Assembly (NCBI GenBank): GCA_963709875.1
Contig: CAVPYB010000003.1
Location: 434,001-498,000 of the forward strand
Origin: JAQBDA01 sp963709875
Lineage (GTDB): Bacteria; Chloroflexota; Anaerolineae; Anaerolineales; UBA4823
Direction of reading: 5' to 3'
Length of the DNA stretch: 64,000 bases
The translations under genes were made by a program, and so were the position numbers. This document shows positions 1-8,361 of the stretch, in pieces (position 1 is the first letter of the stretch; each line of letters starts with the position of its first letter). The notes below the pieces were generated by a model. The model did not search any database. It was given only the letters and a program-made list of their open reading frames with translations, and was not told where the DNA came from.

Positions 1-1
1 A

Positions 2-250
2 GAAACGAACCGCTACTTCCACACGGATTACCACATGCCGATCCTTTTCTTCACCCAATTGATGGGTCTGGCATTCGGTAAGGACCCCATTGAGCTTGGA
101 ATTGGCCGGGAACTGGTAGATTCACGCGCAGCATTGGGCAAGATTGGTGTTGAAGTGCCCGAACCCGATGAAAAGAAAGCCAGGCCGAAGCGAAAAAAGG
201 AAACCGGGCTGCCAATGCCGCAGATGCCTGGTGATGAGGAGGTGAATTGA
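2..250 (+). CDS. hdrB: HdrB-like heterodisulfide reductase subunit B, C-terminal part
   Basis: The open frame runs in from the left edge and ends at TGA 248-250. The tail contains a PILFFTQLMGLAFG segment, which matches the conserved C-terminus of HdrB/CCG-domain proteins. HdrB carries the non-cubane iron-sulfur clusters that reduce a disulfide in the Hdr complex. The last 25 residues are a Lys/Pro-rich tail. The stop overlaps the hdrA start (TGATG), so the two are translationally coupled. The N-terminal CCG motifs lie outside the window, so the call rests on the tail and on the hdrA-mvhDGA genes that follow. Confidence 0.8.
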   Translation, partial: ETNRYFHTDYHMPILFFTQLMGLAFGKDPIELGIGRELVDSRAALGKIGVEVPEPDEKKARPKRKKETGLPMPQMPGDEEVN

Positions 251-2280
251 TGACCCAAGACACCGGTCCTGAAAAAGAGAAAATTGGCGTTTATGTCTGC
301 CACTGCGGCACCAATATCGCCGGGATTGTGGATGTAGAGGACGTAGCAACCTGGGCGGGAGAGGAATTAAAAGATCGTGGGGTCGTCGTATCCCGCGATT
401 ATAAGTTCATGTGCTCCAGCCTGGGGCAGGAACTGATCGAAAACGACATCAAAGAACTCGGCTTAACCAGGGTCGTCGTTGCCGCCTGCTCCCCTCACCT
501 GCACGAACAAACCTTCCGCAAAGCATCCAGCAACGCCGGGTTGAACCCTTATCTATGCGAACTGGTCTCAATCCGTGAGCAGGTATCCTGGGTCCACACC
601 GACAAGGCTGCCGCGACTGCAAAATCCAAAGCAGTGCTGTCCGGTGGGGTTGAGCGTGTTCTCCATCACGAACCCCTGGAACCCCTGCACGTCCCCATCC
701 ATCCCACGACGCTGGTGGTCGGAGGCGGGATCGCAGGCATCCAGTCTGCATTGGAGATTGCTGATGCAGGCTACCCGGTCATTATGGTAGAACGTGAGCC
801 ATCCATCGGCGGTCACATGGCGCAGTTCGATAAGACCTTCCCCACCCTGGATTGCTCCGCATGCATCCTGACCCCAAAGATGGTCTCTGTTGGTGCTCAT
901 CCGAATATCACCTTACTGACCTGGAGCGAAGTGACCAAAGTTGACGGCTACGTCGGCAATTTCACGGTCACAATTCGCAAAAAAGCCCGCTATATCAATG
1001 AGGAGCTTTGCACCGGCTGCGGCATCTGCCAGGAGAAATGCCCGAAGAAAATCATCGATACCGAATATGAAGCCGGACTGGGCTACCGCAAAGCGGTCTA
1101 CACCCCATTCCCCCAGGCTGTGCCCAAATTTCCGGTGCTGGACAAACCGAACTGTACCTACTTCGAGAAGGGCACCTGCAAAGCCTGTGAGAAGTTCTGC
1201 CCGACCGATGCGATCGACTTCACCCAGGAGGATGAGTACATCACCGTACAGGTGGGCAATGTCATCCTGGCTACCGGCTACGATCTCTTCGATGCACGCC
1301 GCATCAGCCATTACGGCTACGGGCGTCTTGCAAACGTCTTCACCAGTCTGGAGTTCGAAAGGCTGACCAATGCTGCCGGCCCGACCAACGGGGACATCGT
1401 CCTGAGAGATGGGATCACCGTACCCAAATCGGTCGGCATCATCCACTGTGTCGGTAGTCGAGACAGGAATTACAACAATTACTGCTCGACAATCTGCTGC
1501 ATGCAGAGTTTGAAGTTTGCCCATCTGGTCCACGAGCGCACCGGAGCGACGGTTTACAACTTCTATATCGATATGCGCACGGCATACAAGGAGTACGATG
1601 AGTTCTACCAGCGGGTGCTGGAAGAAGGCACATTGTTCGTGCGTGGGAAAGTAGCAGAAGTGACCGATGCTACCCGCCTCCCAGGGGAAGAAGGCAAGCT
1701 GATCATCCAGGTAGAAGACACACTGGCTGGCAAACAGCGGCGCATCCCGGTCGATATGGTCGTCCTTTCATCCGGAATGGAGCCTCGCGTCGATGCGAAA
1801 GAAGTTGCACACCTGTTCGGCATCTCCTGCAGCGCGAACGGCTGGTTCATCGAGAAGCACCCCAAACTGGACCCTGTCGCAACCATGACCGAAGGCATCT
1901 TCATCGCCGGCTGCGTCCAAGGGCCGAAGGACATCCCTGCCAGCGTCTCCCAGGGTGCAGCAGCATCCGCACGAGTTCTCGGGAGGATCCAGCAAGGCGA
2001 GATCGCCTTGGAGCCGGTGCGCGCCAGCGTCATCGAGGATAAATGCTCCGGCTGCCGGATCTGCAACGATCTGTGCCCCTTCAATGCAATCCTGTTCCAC
2101 GAAGACCGGATGGTGACCGAGATCAACCCGGCTTTATGCCAGGGCTGCGGCACCTGCGTGGCAGCCTGTCCAGCTGGCGCCATCACCGGCACTGGCTTCA
2201 GCAACGAGCAGATACTATCCCAGATCGAAGGTCTGCTGATGCTGAACCTTGAACATCCACTGGTCGCTGAGCTGGCATAG
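250..2280 (+). CDS. hdrA: HdrA-like FAD/iron-sulfur flavoprotein (electron-bifurcating subunit)
   Basis: This is the flavin-containing subunit of heterodisulfide reductase, the site of flavin-based electron bifurcation in methanogens. It has an N-terminal cysteine motif (VCHCG), a Rossmann FAD motif GGGIAG near residue 158, the family signature around GGHMAQFDKTFPTLDCSAC, and several ferredoxin-type clusters (CTGCGICQEKCP, CKACEKFCP, CSGCRICNDLCP, CQGCGTCVAACP). The length, 676 aa, is normal for HdrA. ATG 250 is preferred over TTG 247 because a GAGGAGGT ribosome site sits upstream at the right distance. It is followed after 15 nt by mvhD. In bacteria the physiological disulfide or other high-potential acceptor is unknown. 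Confidence 0.95.
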   Translation: MTQDTGPEKEKIGVYVCHCGTNIAGIVDVEDVATWAGEELKDRGVVVSRDYKFMCSSLGQELIENDIKELGLTRVVVAACSPHLHEQTFRKASSNAGLNPYLCELVSIREQVSWVHTDKAAATAKSKAVLSGGVERVLHHEPLEPLHVPIHPTTLVVGGGIAGIQSALEIADAGYPVIMVEREPSIGGHMAQFDKTFPTLDCSACILTPKMVSVGAHPNITLLTWSEVTKVDGYVGNFTVTIRKKARYINEELCTGCGICQEKCPKKIIDTEYEAGLGYRKAVYTPFPQAVPKFPVLDKPNCTYFEKGTCKACEKFCPTDAIDFTQEDEYITVQVGNVILATGYDLFDARRISHYGYGRLANVFTSLEFERLTNAAGPTNGDIVLRDGITVPKSVGIIHCVGSRDRNYNNYCSTICCMQSLKFAHLVHERTGATVYNFYIDMRTAYKEYDEFYQRVLEEGTLFVRGKVAEVTDATRLPGEEGKLIIQVEDTLAGKQRRIPVDMVVLSSGMEPRVDAKEVAHLFGISCSANGWFIEKHPKLDPVATMTEGIFIAGCVQGPKDIPASVSQGAAASARVLGRIQQGEIALEPVRASVIEDKCSGCRICNDLCPFNAILFHEDRMVTEINPALCQGCGTCVAACPAGAITGTGFSNEQILSQIEGLLMLNLEHPLVAELA

Positions 2281-2295
2281 TATGAGGAGGTAATC

Positions 2296-2769
2296 ATGTC
2301 AGACACTTTTGAACCCGTGATCATCGGATTTACCTGCAACTGGTGCAGCTACCGTGCAGCCGATCTGGCCGGGACCGCACGGGTGAAATACCCGCCCAAC
2401 GTCCGCCTGATCCGCCTGATGTGCTCCGGTCGCTTAGATCCCACCTTTGTATTCAAGGCATTATCGGGTGGGGCGGACGGCGTTCTCATCACCGGCTGCC
2501 ATCCCGGCGAATGTCACTATATCGAACAGAACTACAAAGCACTGCGCCGCTACCTGCTGCTCCGCAGGACACTCAAAGGATTGGGTGTCGAGCCCGAGCG
2601 TGTGAAACTCGTCTGGGCTTCAGCAGCCGAGGGCGTCCGGCTGGCAGCAGAGATCACCAAGATGGTCGAAGAGGTTAGAGCTTTGGGACCTCTCAACTGG
2701 CCAAACTGGGCGCAAGGGAATGGACATAAGGCAGAAGTCGTTGTCCAGACTGAGGAGGTGGCAGCATGA
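2296..2769 (+). CDS. mvhD: MvhD/FlpD family [2Fe-2S] hydrogenase delta subunit
   Basis: This is the small iron-sulfur subunit that wires the MvhAG hydrogenase to HdrA. The 157 aa protein has the family cysteines in CNWCSY (near residue 15), MCSGRLDP and TGCHPGECHY, in the order expected for MvhD. A GAGGAGGT site precedes the ATG. The stop overlaps mvhG by 4 nt (ATGA), so the two are translationally coupled. The C-terminal 25 residues are less conserved. Confidence 0.93.
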   Translation: MSDTFEPVIIGFTCNWCSYRAADLAGTARVKYPPNVRLIRLMCSGRLDPTFVFKALSGGADGVLITGCHPGECHYIEQNYKALRRYLLLRRTLKGLGVEPERVKLVWASAAEGVRLAAEITKMVEEVRALGPLNWPNWAQGNGHKAEVVVQTEEVAA

Positions 2770-3776
2770 GCAGCAATGGGAAACCGAAATTTGCTATGTA
2801 CTGGGCTGCATCCTGTGGGGGCTGCGAGATCGCGGTGCTGAACATCGGCGAGAAAATTCTGGATGTAGATGCCAACTTCGAAGTTGCTTTCTGGCCGGTT
2901 GCAATGGATGCAAAATACAAAGATGTCGAAGCAATGCCGGATAAGTCGATATTGCTTACGCTTTTCAATGGCGGCATCCGCAACAAAGAGAACGAAGAGC
3001 TAGCCCACCTGCTGCGCCGGAAATCACAGATCCTTGTGGCATTTGGCTCCTGCGCCTGCGAAGGCTGCATCCCGGGTCTGGCGAACTTGAGCAAGACTGA
3101 AGATATTTTCAATACAGCCTATGCGACTGTGTCCACTGAAAACCCAGATCAAATCCGGCCGCAGTATGAATACCAGATGCCGGAGGGAATGATCCACATC
3201 CCAGAGTTCTACCCTGTCCTGAAGACCCTGGACCAGGTAGTCCCGGTGGATTACTACATGCCTGGCTGCCCGCCAGAGTCGCACCAGATCGCAGCAGTAA
3301 TCGATTTGGTAATCCAGGTGTTGAACGGCGAGGCGACACTACCCCCTGCGGGAGCCACAATCGGCGCGGGGGGATCGACCGTCTGTGATGACTGCCCGCG
3401 CGAGCGCAACGTCAAGACGATCACAAAATTCGTGCGCATCCAGGATGTGGAGCGCATCGACCCAACGCTGTGCCTATTGGAGCAGGGCATTCCCTGCAAT
3501 GGACCTGCCACACGCAACGGCTGCGGGGCTTTGTGCCCAACAGCCTCTGCTCAGTGCATCGGCTGCTACGGCCCCGCGGATGGGGTAGTGGATTATGGCG
3601 CACGCCTGATCACTGCCTTCGCTTCGGTCATCGATAGCAACGACCCAGTAGAGATCGATCGCATCTTGGATGGTATACCCGATCCCGTCGGTCAATTTTA
3701 TCGCTTCAACCTGGCAGGATCGATCATGCGTGCCGGTACTCCCGCCTGGAGAGGCAACGGCTCTGAAGGAGGATGA
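2766..3776 (+). CDS. mvhG: [NiFe]-hydrogenase small subunit, group 3c (MvhG type)
   Basis: This is the electron-transfer subunit of a cytoplasmic, F420-non-reducing hydrogenase. The N-terminus has the proximal-cluster motif SCGGCE and then GSCACEGCIPG. PGCPPE lies in the middle, and further cysteines (CDDCPRER, NGCGALCPTASAQCIGCYG) bind the other clusters. There is no twin-arginine signal, so the enzyme is cytoplasmic. The length is 336 aa. It overlaps mvhD by 4 nt and is followed after 4 nt by the large subunit. Confidence 0.94.
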   Translation: MSSNGKPKFAMYWAASCGGCEIAVLNIGEKILDVDANFEVAFWPVAMDAKYKDVEAMPDKSILLTLFNGGIRNKENEELAHLLRRKSQILVAFGSCACEGCIPGLANLSKTEDIFNTAYATVSTENPDQIRPQYEYQMPEGMIHIPEFYPVLKTLDQVVPVDYYMPGCPPESHQIAAVIDLVIQVLNGEATLPPAGATIGAGGSTVCDDCPRERNVKTITKFVRIQDVERIDPTLCLLEQGIPCNGPATRNGCGALCPTASAQCIGCYGPADGVVDYGARLITAFASVIDSNDPVEIDRILDGIPDPVGQFYRFNLAGSIMRAGTPAWRGNGSEGG

Positions 3777-3780
3777 TAAC

Positions 3781-5247
3781 ATGCAGCGAGTAACGATAGA
3801 CCCAATCACCCGCCTGGAAGGGCATGGAAAGATCGAGATTTTCCTCGATGATGAAGGCGATGTCGCCAACACTTACTTCCAGATACCAGAACTGCGCGGT
3901 TTTGAACGCTTCTGCGTCGGTCGCCCGGTCGAAGAGCTGCCTCTGCTGACCAACCGGATCTGCGGCGTATGTCCGGAGGCCCACCATATGGCGGGTGCAA
4001 AGGCTGCTGACGCGGTTTATAACGTCGAACCGCCACGCACCGGGAAGATGCTGCGCGAGCTGCTTTACTCGGGTTTCTACTTCACCGATCACACAACCCA
4101 CTTTTATGCACTGGCTGGTCCTGATTTTGTCATGGGACCAACCGCACCGGTCGCAGAACGCAACATCCTAGGTGTCATTCATAAGGTCGGGTTGGAGATC
4201 GGCGGGAAAGTGATCCAGGCCCGCAAGTACGGTCATCACATCGTCGAGATCATCGGAGGCCGCAAAGTACACCCCTGCACCTCCATCCCAGGCGGTCTAA
4301 CCAAAGGCATCACCGAGGACGAGCGCAAAGAGATCGAAGAGATGGGCAATTGGGCGATCGAGTTTGCCCAGTTCAGCCTGCAGCTCTTCAACGATATCGT
4401 GCTGGGCAACCAGGAATACGTAGACCTGATCCTCGGTGATATCTACACGCACCAGACCTATTCTATCGGTCTGGTTGACGAGGACAATAAAGTCAATTTC
4501 TACGATGGCAAAGTCAGTGTCGTCGCACCTGATGGAGAGCGCATCGGCAAGTATGCACCTAATGAGTACACCGACTGGATCGCGGAAAGAGTTGAGCCTT
4601 GGACCTACCTCAAATTCCCCTACCTGAAGAAAGTCGGCTGGAAGGGGTTTGTGGATGGCAAGGATTCAGGCGTGTACTTCGCTACACCGCTATCCCGTCT
4701 CAACGCTGCCGATGGAATGACGACCCCTCTCGCCCAGGCCGAATACGAGAAGTTCTACGAGACGCTGGGTGGCAAACCCGTACACCAGCGCCTGGCAATC
4801 CATTGGGCGCGCCTGATCGAGCTGCTTTACTCCGCCGAACGGATTGTCGAGCTGGCGACCGATCCGGAGATCACCTCCGATGACTACCACACGGTTCCCA
4901 CCGAGACACCCTCGGAAGGGGTCGGTATCGTCGAAGCTCCCCGGGGAACGCTCACCCACCACTATAAGACCGATGAGCGCGGCGTCGTCACCGAGGTCAA
5001 CCTGATTGTCGGAACGACCAACAACTACGCGCCGATCAGCATGTCGGTCAAGAAAGCTGCCCAGAGCCTGATCAAGAAGGGCACAGTGGTCAATGAGGGC
5101 TTGCTGAACATGGTGGAGATGGCTTTCCGTGCTTACGACCCGTGCTTCGGCTGTGCCACGCATTCGCTCCCGGGTCAGATGCCGCTCGAAGTGACCATCC
5201 GCGACGCGAACGGCGAGCCGGTCGAGGTGCTGAAACAGTTCTGCTGA
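3781..5247 (+). CDS. mvhA: [NiFe]-hydrogenase large subunit, group 3c (MvhA type)
   Basis: This catalytic subunit holds the NiFe(CN)2CO site. The L1 motif RICGVCPEAHH (Cys61, Cys64) and the L2 motif DPCFGCATHS (near residues 453-462) give the four nickel-binding cysteines. About 27 residues follow the L2 histidine; this is the extension normally removed by a maturation protease, and such a protease is encoded next. I chose ATG 3781, 488 aa, because a GAAGGAGG site precedes it and homology begins here. An upstream in-frame extension from 3670 would overlap mvhG and is rejected. Confidence 0.95.
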   Translation: MQRVTIDPITRLEGHGKIEIFLDDEGDVANTYFQIPELRGFERFCVGRPVEELPLLTNRICGVCPEAHHMAGAKAADAVYNVEPPRTGKMLRELLYSGFYFTDHTTHFYALAGPDFVMGPTAPVAERNILGVIHKVGLEIGGKVIQARKYGHHIVEIIGGRKVHPCTSIPGGLTKGITEDERKEIEEMGNWAIEFAQFSLQLFNDIVLGNQEYVDLILGDIYTHQTYSIGLVDEDNKVNFYDGKVSVVAPDGERIGKYAPNEYTDWIAERVEPWTYLKFPYLKKVGWKGFVDGKDSGVYFATPLSRLNAADGMTTPLAQAEYEKFYETLGGKPVHQRLAIHWARLIELLYSAERIVELATDPEITSDDYHTVPTETPSEGVGIVEAPRGTLTHHYKTDERGVVTEVNLIVGTTNNYAPISMSVKKAAQSLIKKGTVVNEGLLNMVEMAFRAYDPCFGCATHSLPGQMPLEVTIRDANGEPVEVLKQFC

Positions 5248-5254
5248 TCGTGTT

Positions 5255-5863
5255 ATGCACAGGTTCACGCTGACAAGAGCAGTTCCAGGTGAAAGGGTTC
5301 GGGTGATGGATTACTCATCCCCAGGATCCTTTCACCAATTGACCGGCGTTGCGATGCAAAGAGATCCGGAGCATCAATTCGCAACCATTGTTGTCGGGCT
5401 CGGAAATCCGATCCTGGGTGACGATGGGGTTGGGTGGCACGTCGCCGAGCAGGTCTCGCAGGCGATTAGAAACAGCCCGCAAGCGATCCCAGGTCTGGCG
5501 ATTGAATTCCTCTCCCTGGGTGGGCTGAGCCTGATGGAGCACTTGATCGGCTACGACCGGGCGATAATTATCGACGCCGTCGAAACGGGTGCCGGGCCGC
5601 ATGGCTCTGTGCACTGCTTCCCACTGGAGGGGCTGCCGGATAACTCGGGAGGTCACCTGACCGCTATACACGATACATCGCTTCAGACAGCCCTGCGTGT
5701 CGGCAGGTCGATGGGCGCCCATCTTCCCGAAGAAATCACCGTTGTCGGGATCGAATCGCCCTATGTGTACGATTTCTCCGAAGAGCTCACCCCACCTGTC
5801 TCGGCAGCAGTGCCTCAAGCCGTACAGATGGTGTTGGATATCTTGTACGAGAGCAAAATTTAA
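5255..5863 (+). CDS. Hydrogenase maturation protease (HyaD/HycI family)
   Basis: This is a nickel-dependent endopeptidase that trims the C-terminal tail of the large subunit after metal insertion. The core starts at VVGLGNPILGDDGVG, the family nucleotide-like loop with its conserved aspartate, followed by IIIDAVETG and the histidine region GGHLTAIHDTSL. Three in-frame starts are possible: 5255, 5306 and 5354. The last gives about 169 aa and fits family length best, because the first 33 residues are not conserved. It follows mvhA by 7 nt and is the expected dedicated partner of it. Confidence 0.88.
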   Translation: MHRFTLTRAVPGERVRVMDYSSPGSFHQLTGVAMQRDPEHQFATIVVGLGNPILGDDGVGWHVAEQVSQAIRNSPQAIPGLAIEFLSLGGLSLMEHLIGYDRAIIIDAVETGAGPHGSVHCFPLEGLPDNSGGHLTAIHDTSLQTALRVGRSMGAHLPEEITVVGIESPYVYDFSEELTPPVSAAVPQAVQMVLDILYESKI

Positions 5864-5947
5864 CAACAGACATAATGCAGCTCAGGTGCATGCTGGCGGC
5901 ACCGAGGACTGCTTACGTCGATACCTATACGAACTGGAGGAAAGTCT

Positions 5948-6415
5948 ATGGTCTCTCCTGAGTTGCTGAGACGCTACCCATTCTTTGGCGTATTGAATAC
6001 GGAACAGATCAAGAGCATCGCCATGATCGCAGATGAAATCACGGTTGCGGCCGGTACGAAGCTGTTCGAAGAATGCCAGCAGGCGGACACGTTTTACCTG
6101 CTGTTAGAAGGCAATGTTGAGCTAAGCTATAAATCGGAAGAGGACTATCACCCGAAGTCGGCGAAGGTTTTCTCGGTCGGAGATATCAACCCGGAGGAGG
6201 TCTTCGGGGTCAGTGCGCTGGTGAAACCTTACGAGTACAGTGCTGCAGGCACGGTTACAAAAGACAGCCGCATACTGAAAATCAATGCTGAGGATATTCG
6301 CAAGCTGCTCGGTGAAGACACCGAACTGGGATATCTCTTCATGCAGCAGGTTTCAAAAGCGATCATGGAACGGCTGTCCTACACGAGGGTCCAGCTTGCA
6401 GCCGCGTGGGCATAA
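5948..6415 (+). CDS. Stand-alone cyclic nucleotide-binding domain protein
   Basis: This 155 aa protein is a single cNMP-binding (CAP-like) beta-roll domain. It opens with LLRRYPFFGVLNTEQIKSIA and continues with a phosphate-cassette-like stretch after the central strands. There is no helix-turn-helix and no kinase or channel module, so it cannot act as a classical Crp. A clear ribosome site (CTGGAGGAAAG) precedes ATG 5948. It lies 84 nt after the protease in the same direction and may be the last gene of the hydrogenase operon, perhaps as a regulatory subunit. That role is an inference. Confidence 0.8.
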   Translation: MVSPELLRRYPFFGVLNTEQIKSIAMIADEITVAAGTKLFEECQQADTFYLLLEGNVELSYKSEEDYHPKSAKVFSVGDINPEEVFGVSALVKPYEYSAAGTVTKDSRILKINAEDIRKLLGEDTELGYLFMQQVSKAIMERLSYTRVQLAAAWA

Positions 6416-6476
6416 AGGCATAGCAACAGATATACATCTTCCATCAACTGTAAAAATCGGGCGACCTAAGGAGAAA

Positions 6477-6506
6477 ACGTATCCCAACCACATGGTTGGG
6501 ATACGT
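6477..6506. terminator. Perfect 14-bp hairpin between convergent genes
   Basis: ACGTATCCCAACCA and its exact reverse complement flank a 2-nt centre. It lies between the end of the hydrogenase operon (+) and a gene on the - strand. No good T-run follows on either side, so termination is inferred from position and stem strength. Confidence 0.55.
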
Positions 6507-6555
6507 GACTTAAGGTAGGTGGCTTTATAACCGAGGAGATCCCTGGGTTAGTTGT

Positions 6556-7284
6556 TTACGGATATGTATTGTTGTAGAACCAGTTGTAGGCGAAGTAGCC
6601 TGATCCCGAGGTGCTCTCCAGCCGGATGGCGATCTTGTACTGACCTTGAAGCTCTGCCGGGATATTATAGGTCAGGGTTTGCGTCCCGCCTGTGCCGGAA
6701 TTCAGGGTGGCTACCTGCCAGCCGTTCACACCGCGCGTCCCCATATAGTTCATCTTGACGGCAAAGGTATCATTGGGCGGAAGGTTCTTGGTGACGATCG
6801 TCACTGAGACGTTCCTGACCACCGAGTTGATGGAGAAAGTCGGGATGCCCTGGTATCCGGTAGGCGGTTGGGTTGGCGGCGTTGTGCCGGGGGGTTGCGC
6901 GCCGCTGTTCTTGTGGTTAAACCAGTTATAGGCGAAGTAGCCTGACCCGGTCGTGCTCTGGATTCGTATGGCAATCTGCTTCTGGTCTTTGAACGCATCT
7001 GCAATCGAATACGTCTGAGTGACCTCGTTATTCGTCCCAGATTTCAAGGTCCCTACTTCGACGCCATTCTTGCCTTTGGTGCCCATATAGTTCTGTAGGA
7101 CAGCAAAGCTATCGTTGTGCGGCAAGTTGTACGCACGAACTGTGACCGTATCGTTCTTATCGACGGCAACGATCTCGATATAGGGATGGCCCTTATACCC
7201 GGGTTGAGCTGCAAGCGCAGTCGTCACTCCGAACGGTGCCATTAACAAGAATAAAACGACGACAATCGAAAAGACGTTTCTCAT
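6556..7284 (-). CDS. Secreted protein of two tandem repeats ending GSGYFAYNWF
   Basis: Family unknown to me. The 242 aa protein has a signal peptide (hydrophobic stretch after MRN, likely cut after ALAA near residue 26). It has two copies of a domain of about 85 residues (roughly 30-115 and 145-238). Each copy has FAV..NYMGT.G.NG near its middle and closes with GSGYFAYNWF. The copies are joined by a Pro/Thr-rich linker (PPGTTPPTQPP). The pattern suggests an exported beta-sandwich protein. A GGAG ribosome site precedes ATG. It is divergent from the next gene. No enzyme motif is visible. Confidence 0.8.
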   Translation of the reverse strand: MRNVFSIVVVLFLLMAPFGVTTALAAQPGYKGHPYIEIVAVDKNDTVTVRAYNLPHNDSFAVLQNYMGTKGKNGVEVGTLKSGTNNEVTQTYSIADAFKDQKQIAIRIQSTTGSGYFAYNWFNHKNSGAQPPGTTPPTQPPTGYQGIPTFSINSVVRNVSVTIVTKNLPPNDTFAVKMNYMGTRGVNGWQVATLNSGTGGTQTLTYNIPAELQGQYKIAIRLESTSGSGYFAYNWFYNNTYP

Positions 7285-7372
7285 TTTTGGACTCCTGAAG
7301 GAATTTATTAAGAATTGATATTCACCCTTCTTGTATTGGATACTTTACAATATATTTAACGAAAATGCAATA

Positions 7373-7403
7373 GGCTTTGTTCCAAAGGCTTTGGAACAAA
7401 GCC
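7373..7403. repeat. Perfect 15-bp inverted repeat in a divergent intergenic region
   Basis: GGCTTTGTTCCAAAG, one central G, then the exact reverse complement. It sits between the divergent genes at 7284 (-) and 7444 (+), where a dyad operator, an attenuator hairpin or a small repeat element are all possible. No T-run follows. Confidence 0.6.
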
Positions 7404-7443
7404 CTTATTACAACGATCTGCTCGTGGAGGGGCATACGTCACC

Positions 7444-8361
7444 ATGGTTACTACCGATCATAAATTCTGCTCAGATCACTCCCGATCGCTCGGAGAGCCG
7501 GCATTTGCCACCGCACCCAGGATAGAAGCGTGGATACTGCTTGAATACCCATACGTACATCCGGCAAAAGCGCTACCGCAGAGCAAGCTGCCCGAGGAGA
7601 TCAAAGAGCACCTATCCGCCGCATTGGACGTCTTACCCCATTCCAGACTCCTTATGATCAAAAAGAGCAACCGCGTCCCAGGATCGGGCATCAACCTGTT
7701 CCTGGTATTATCCGGGTTCGATGACCCGCGCTTGACCCGCTTGCAGGTGAAAGATTATTCCGAGATCCTGTCCATCGACCTACAAGCTGAGTTCGCACAG
7801 CTTGCAAAGCGTCCCCCTCAAGAGGATGCCGCACCCCTGATCCTGGTCTGCACGAATGGGAAGCGTGACGCCTGCTGCGCCCGGAATGGATTGCCGCTCT
7901 TCAATGAGATGAAGAAACACGGTCGGGGGCATGTCTGGCAGTCCTCGCACGTCGGCGGGCACCGCTTCGCCGCCAACGTGATCAGCCTACCGTATGGCAT
8001 CTATTATGGTCGCATCCCTATCTCCGGTGCGGAGTCGTTCGTCGAGCACTGCACGAACGGCGAAATCGATCTGCCCTATTACCGCGGCCGCACCCGCTAC
8101 AGTGCCGAACAACAAGCCGCCGAGTACCTGCTCCGCCAGCATACAGGCAACAACGTGGCCGGCGACCTGCAGCTGTTGGATTCGACCCAGGCAGGTGAGG
8201 ATCGCTGGCAGATCAATTTCAAGTCTCGTGAAGGTCGGAACTACCTGGTGAAGGTACGCAAAGAGCTCACCGATTACACCATCATCGAAAGCTGCGGCTC
8301 GCCGCAGAAGACCGAACCGCAGACCAGTTACCAGCTGGAGGGGATCGCCGTTAGTGGCTGA
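7444..8361 (+). CDS. Sucrase/ferredoxin-like (thioredoxin-fold) protein
   Basis: The protein belongs to the Suc-Fer-like family, a thioredoxin-like fold with ferredoxin-type cysteines and no settled function. The signature LVCTNGKRDACCARNGLPLF lies around residues 136-155 and is followed by the second motif, SSHVGGHRFAANV. At 305 aa it is a normal size for the family. A GGAGGGG site lies 11 nt before the ATG. Its end overlaps the next gene by 8 nt, so the pair is probably co-translated. Confidence 0.82.
   Translation: MVTTDHKFCSDHSRSLGEPAFATAPRIEAWILLEYPYVHPAKALPQSKLPEEIKEHLSAALDVLPHSRLLMIKKSNRVPGSGINLFLVLSGFDDPRLTRLQVKDYSEILSIDLQAEFAQLAKRPPQEDAAPLILVCTNGKRDACCARNGLPLFNEMKKHGRGHVWQSSHVGGHRFAANVISLPYGIYYGRIPISGAESFVEHCTNGEIDLPYYRGRTRYSAEQQAAEYLLRQHTGNNVAGDLQLLDSTQAGEDRWQINFKSREGRNYLVKVRKELTDYTIIESCGSPQKTEPQTSYQLEGIAVSG

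Noticed and set aside
913..1533. 206-codon - strand frame inside hdrA
   Set aside because: Shadow of hdrA; the + strand protein has all family motifs.
1605..2339. 244-codon - strand frame across the hdrA end
   Set aside because: Shadow frame, no ribosome site, spans two real genes on the other strand.
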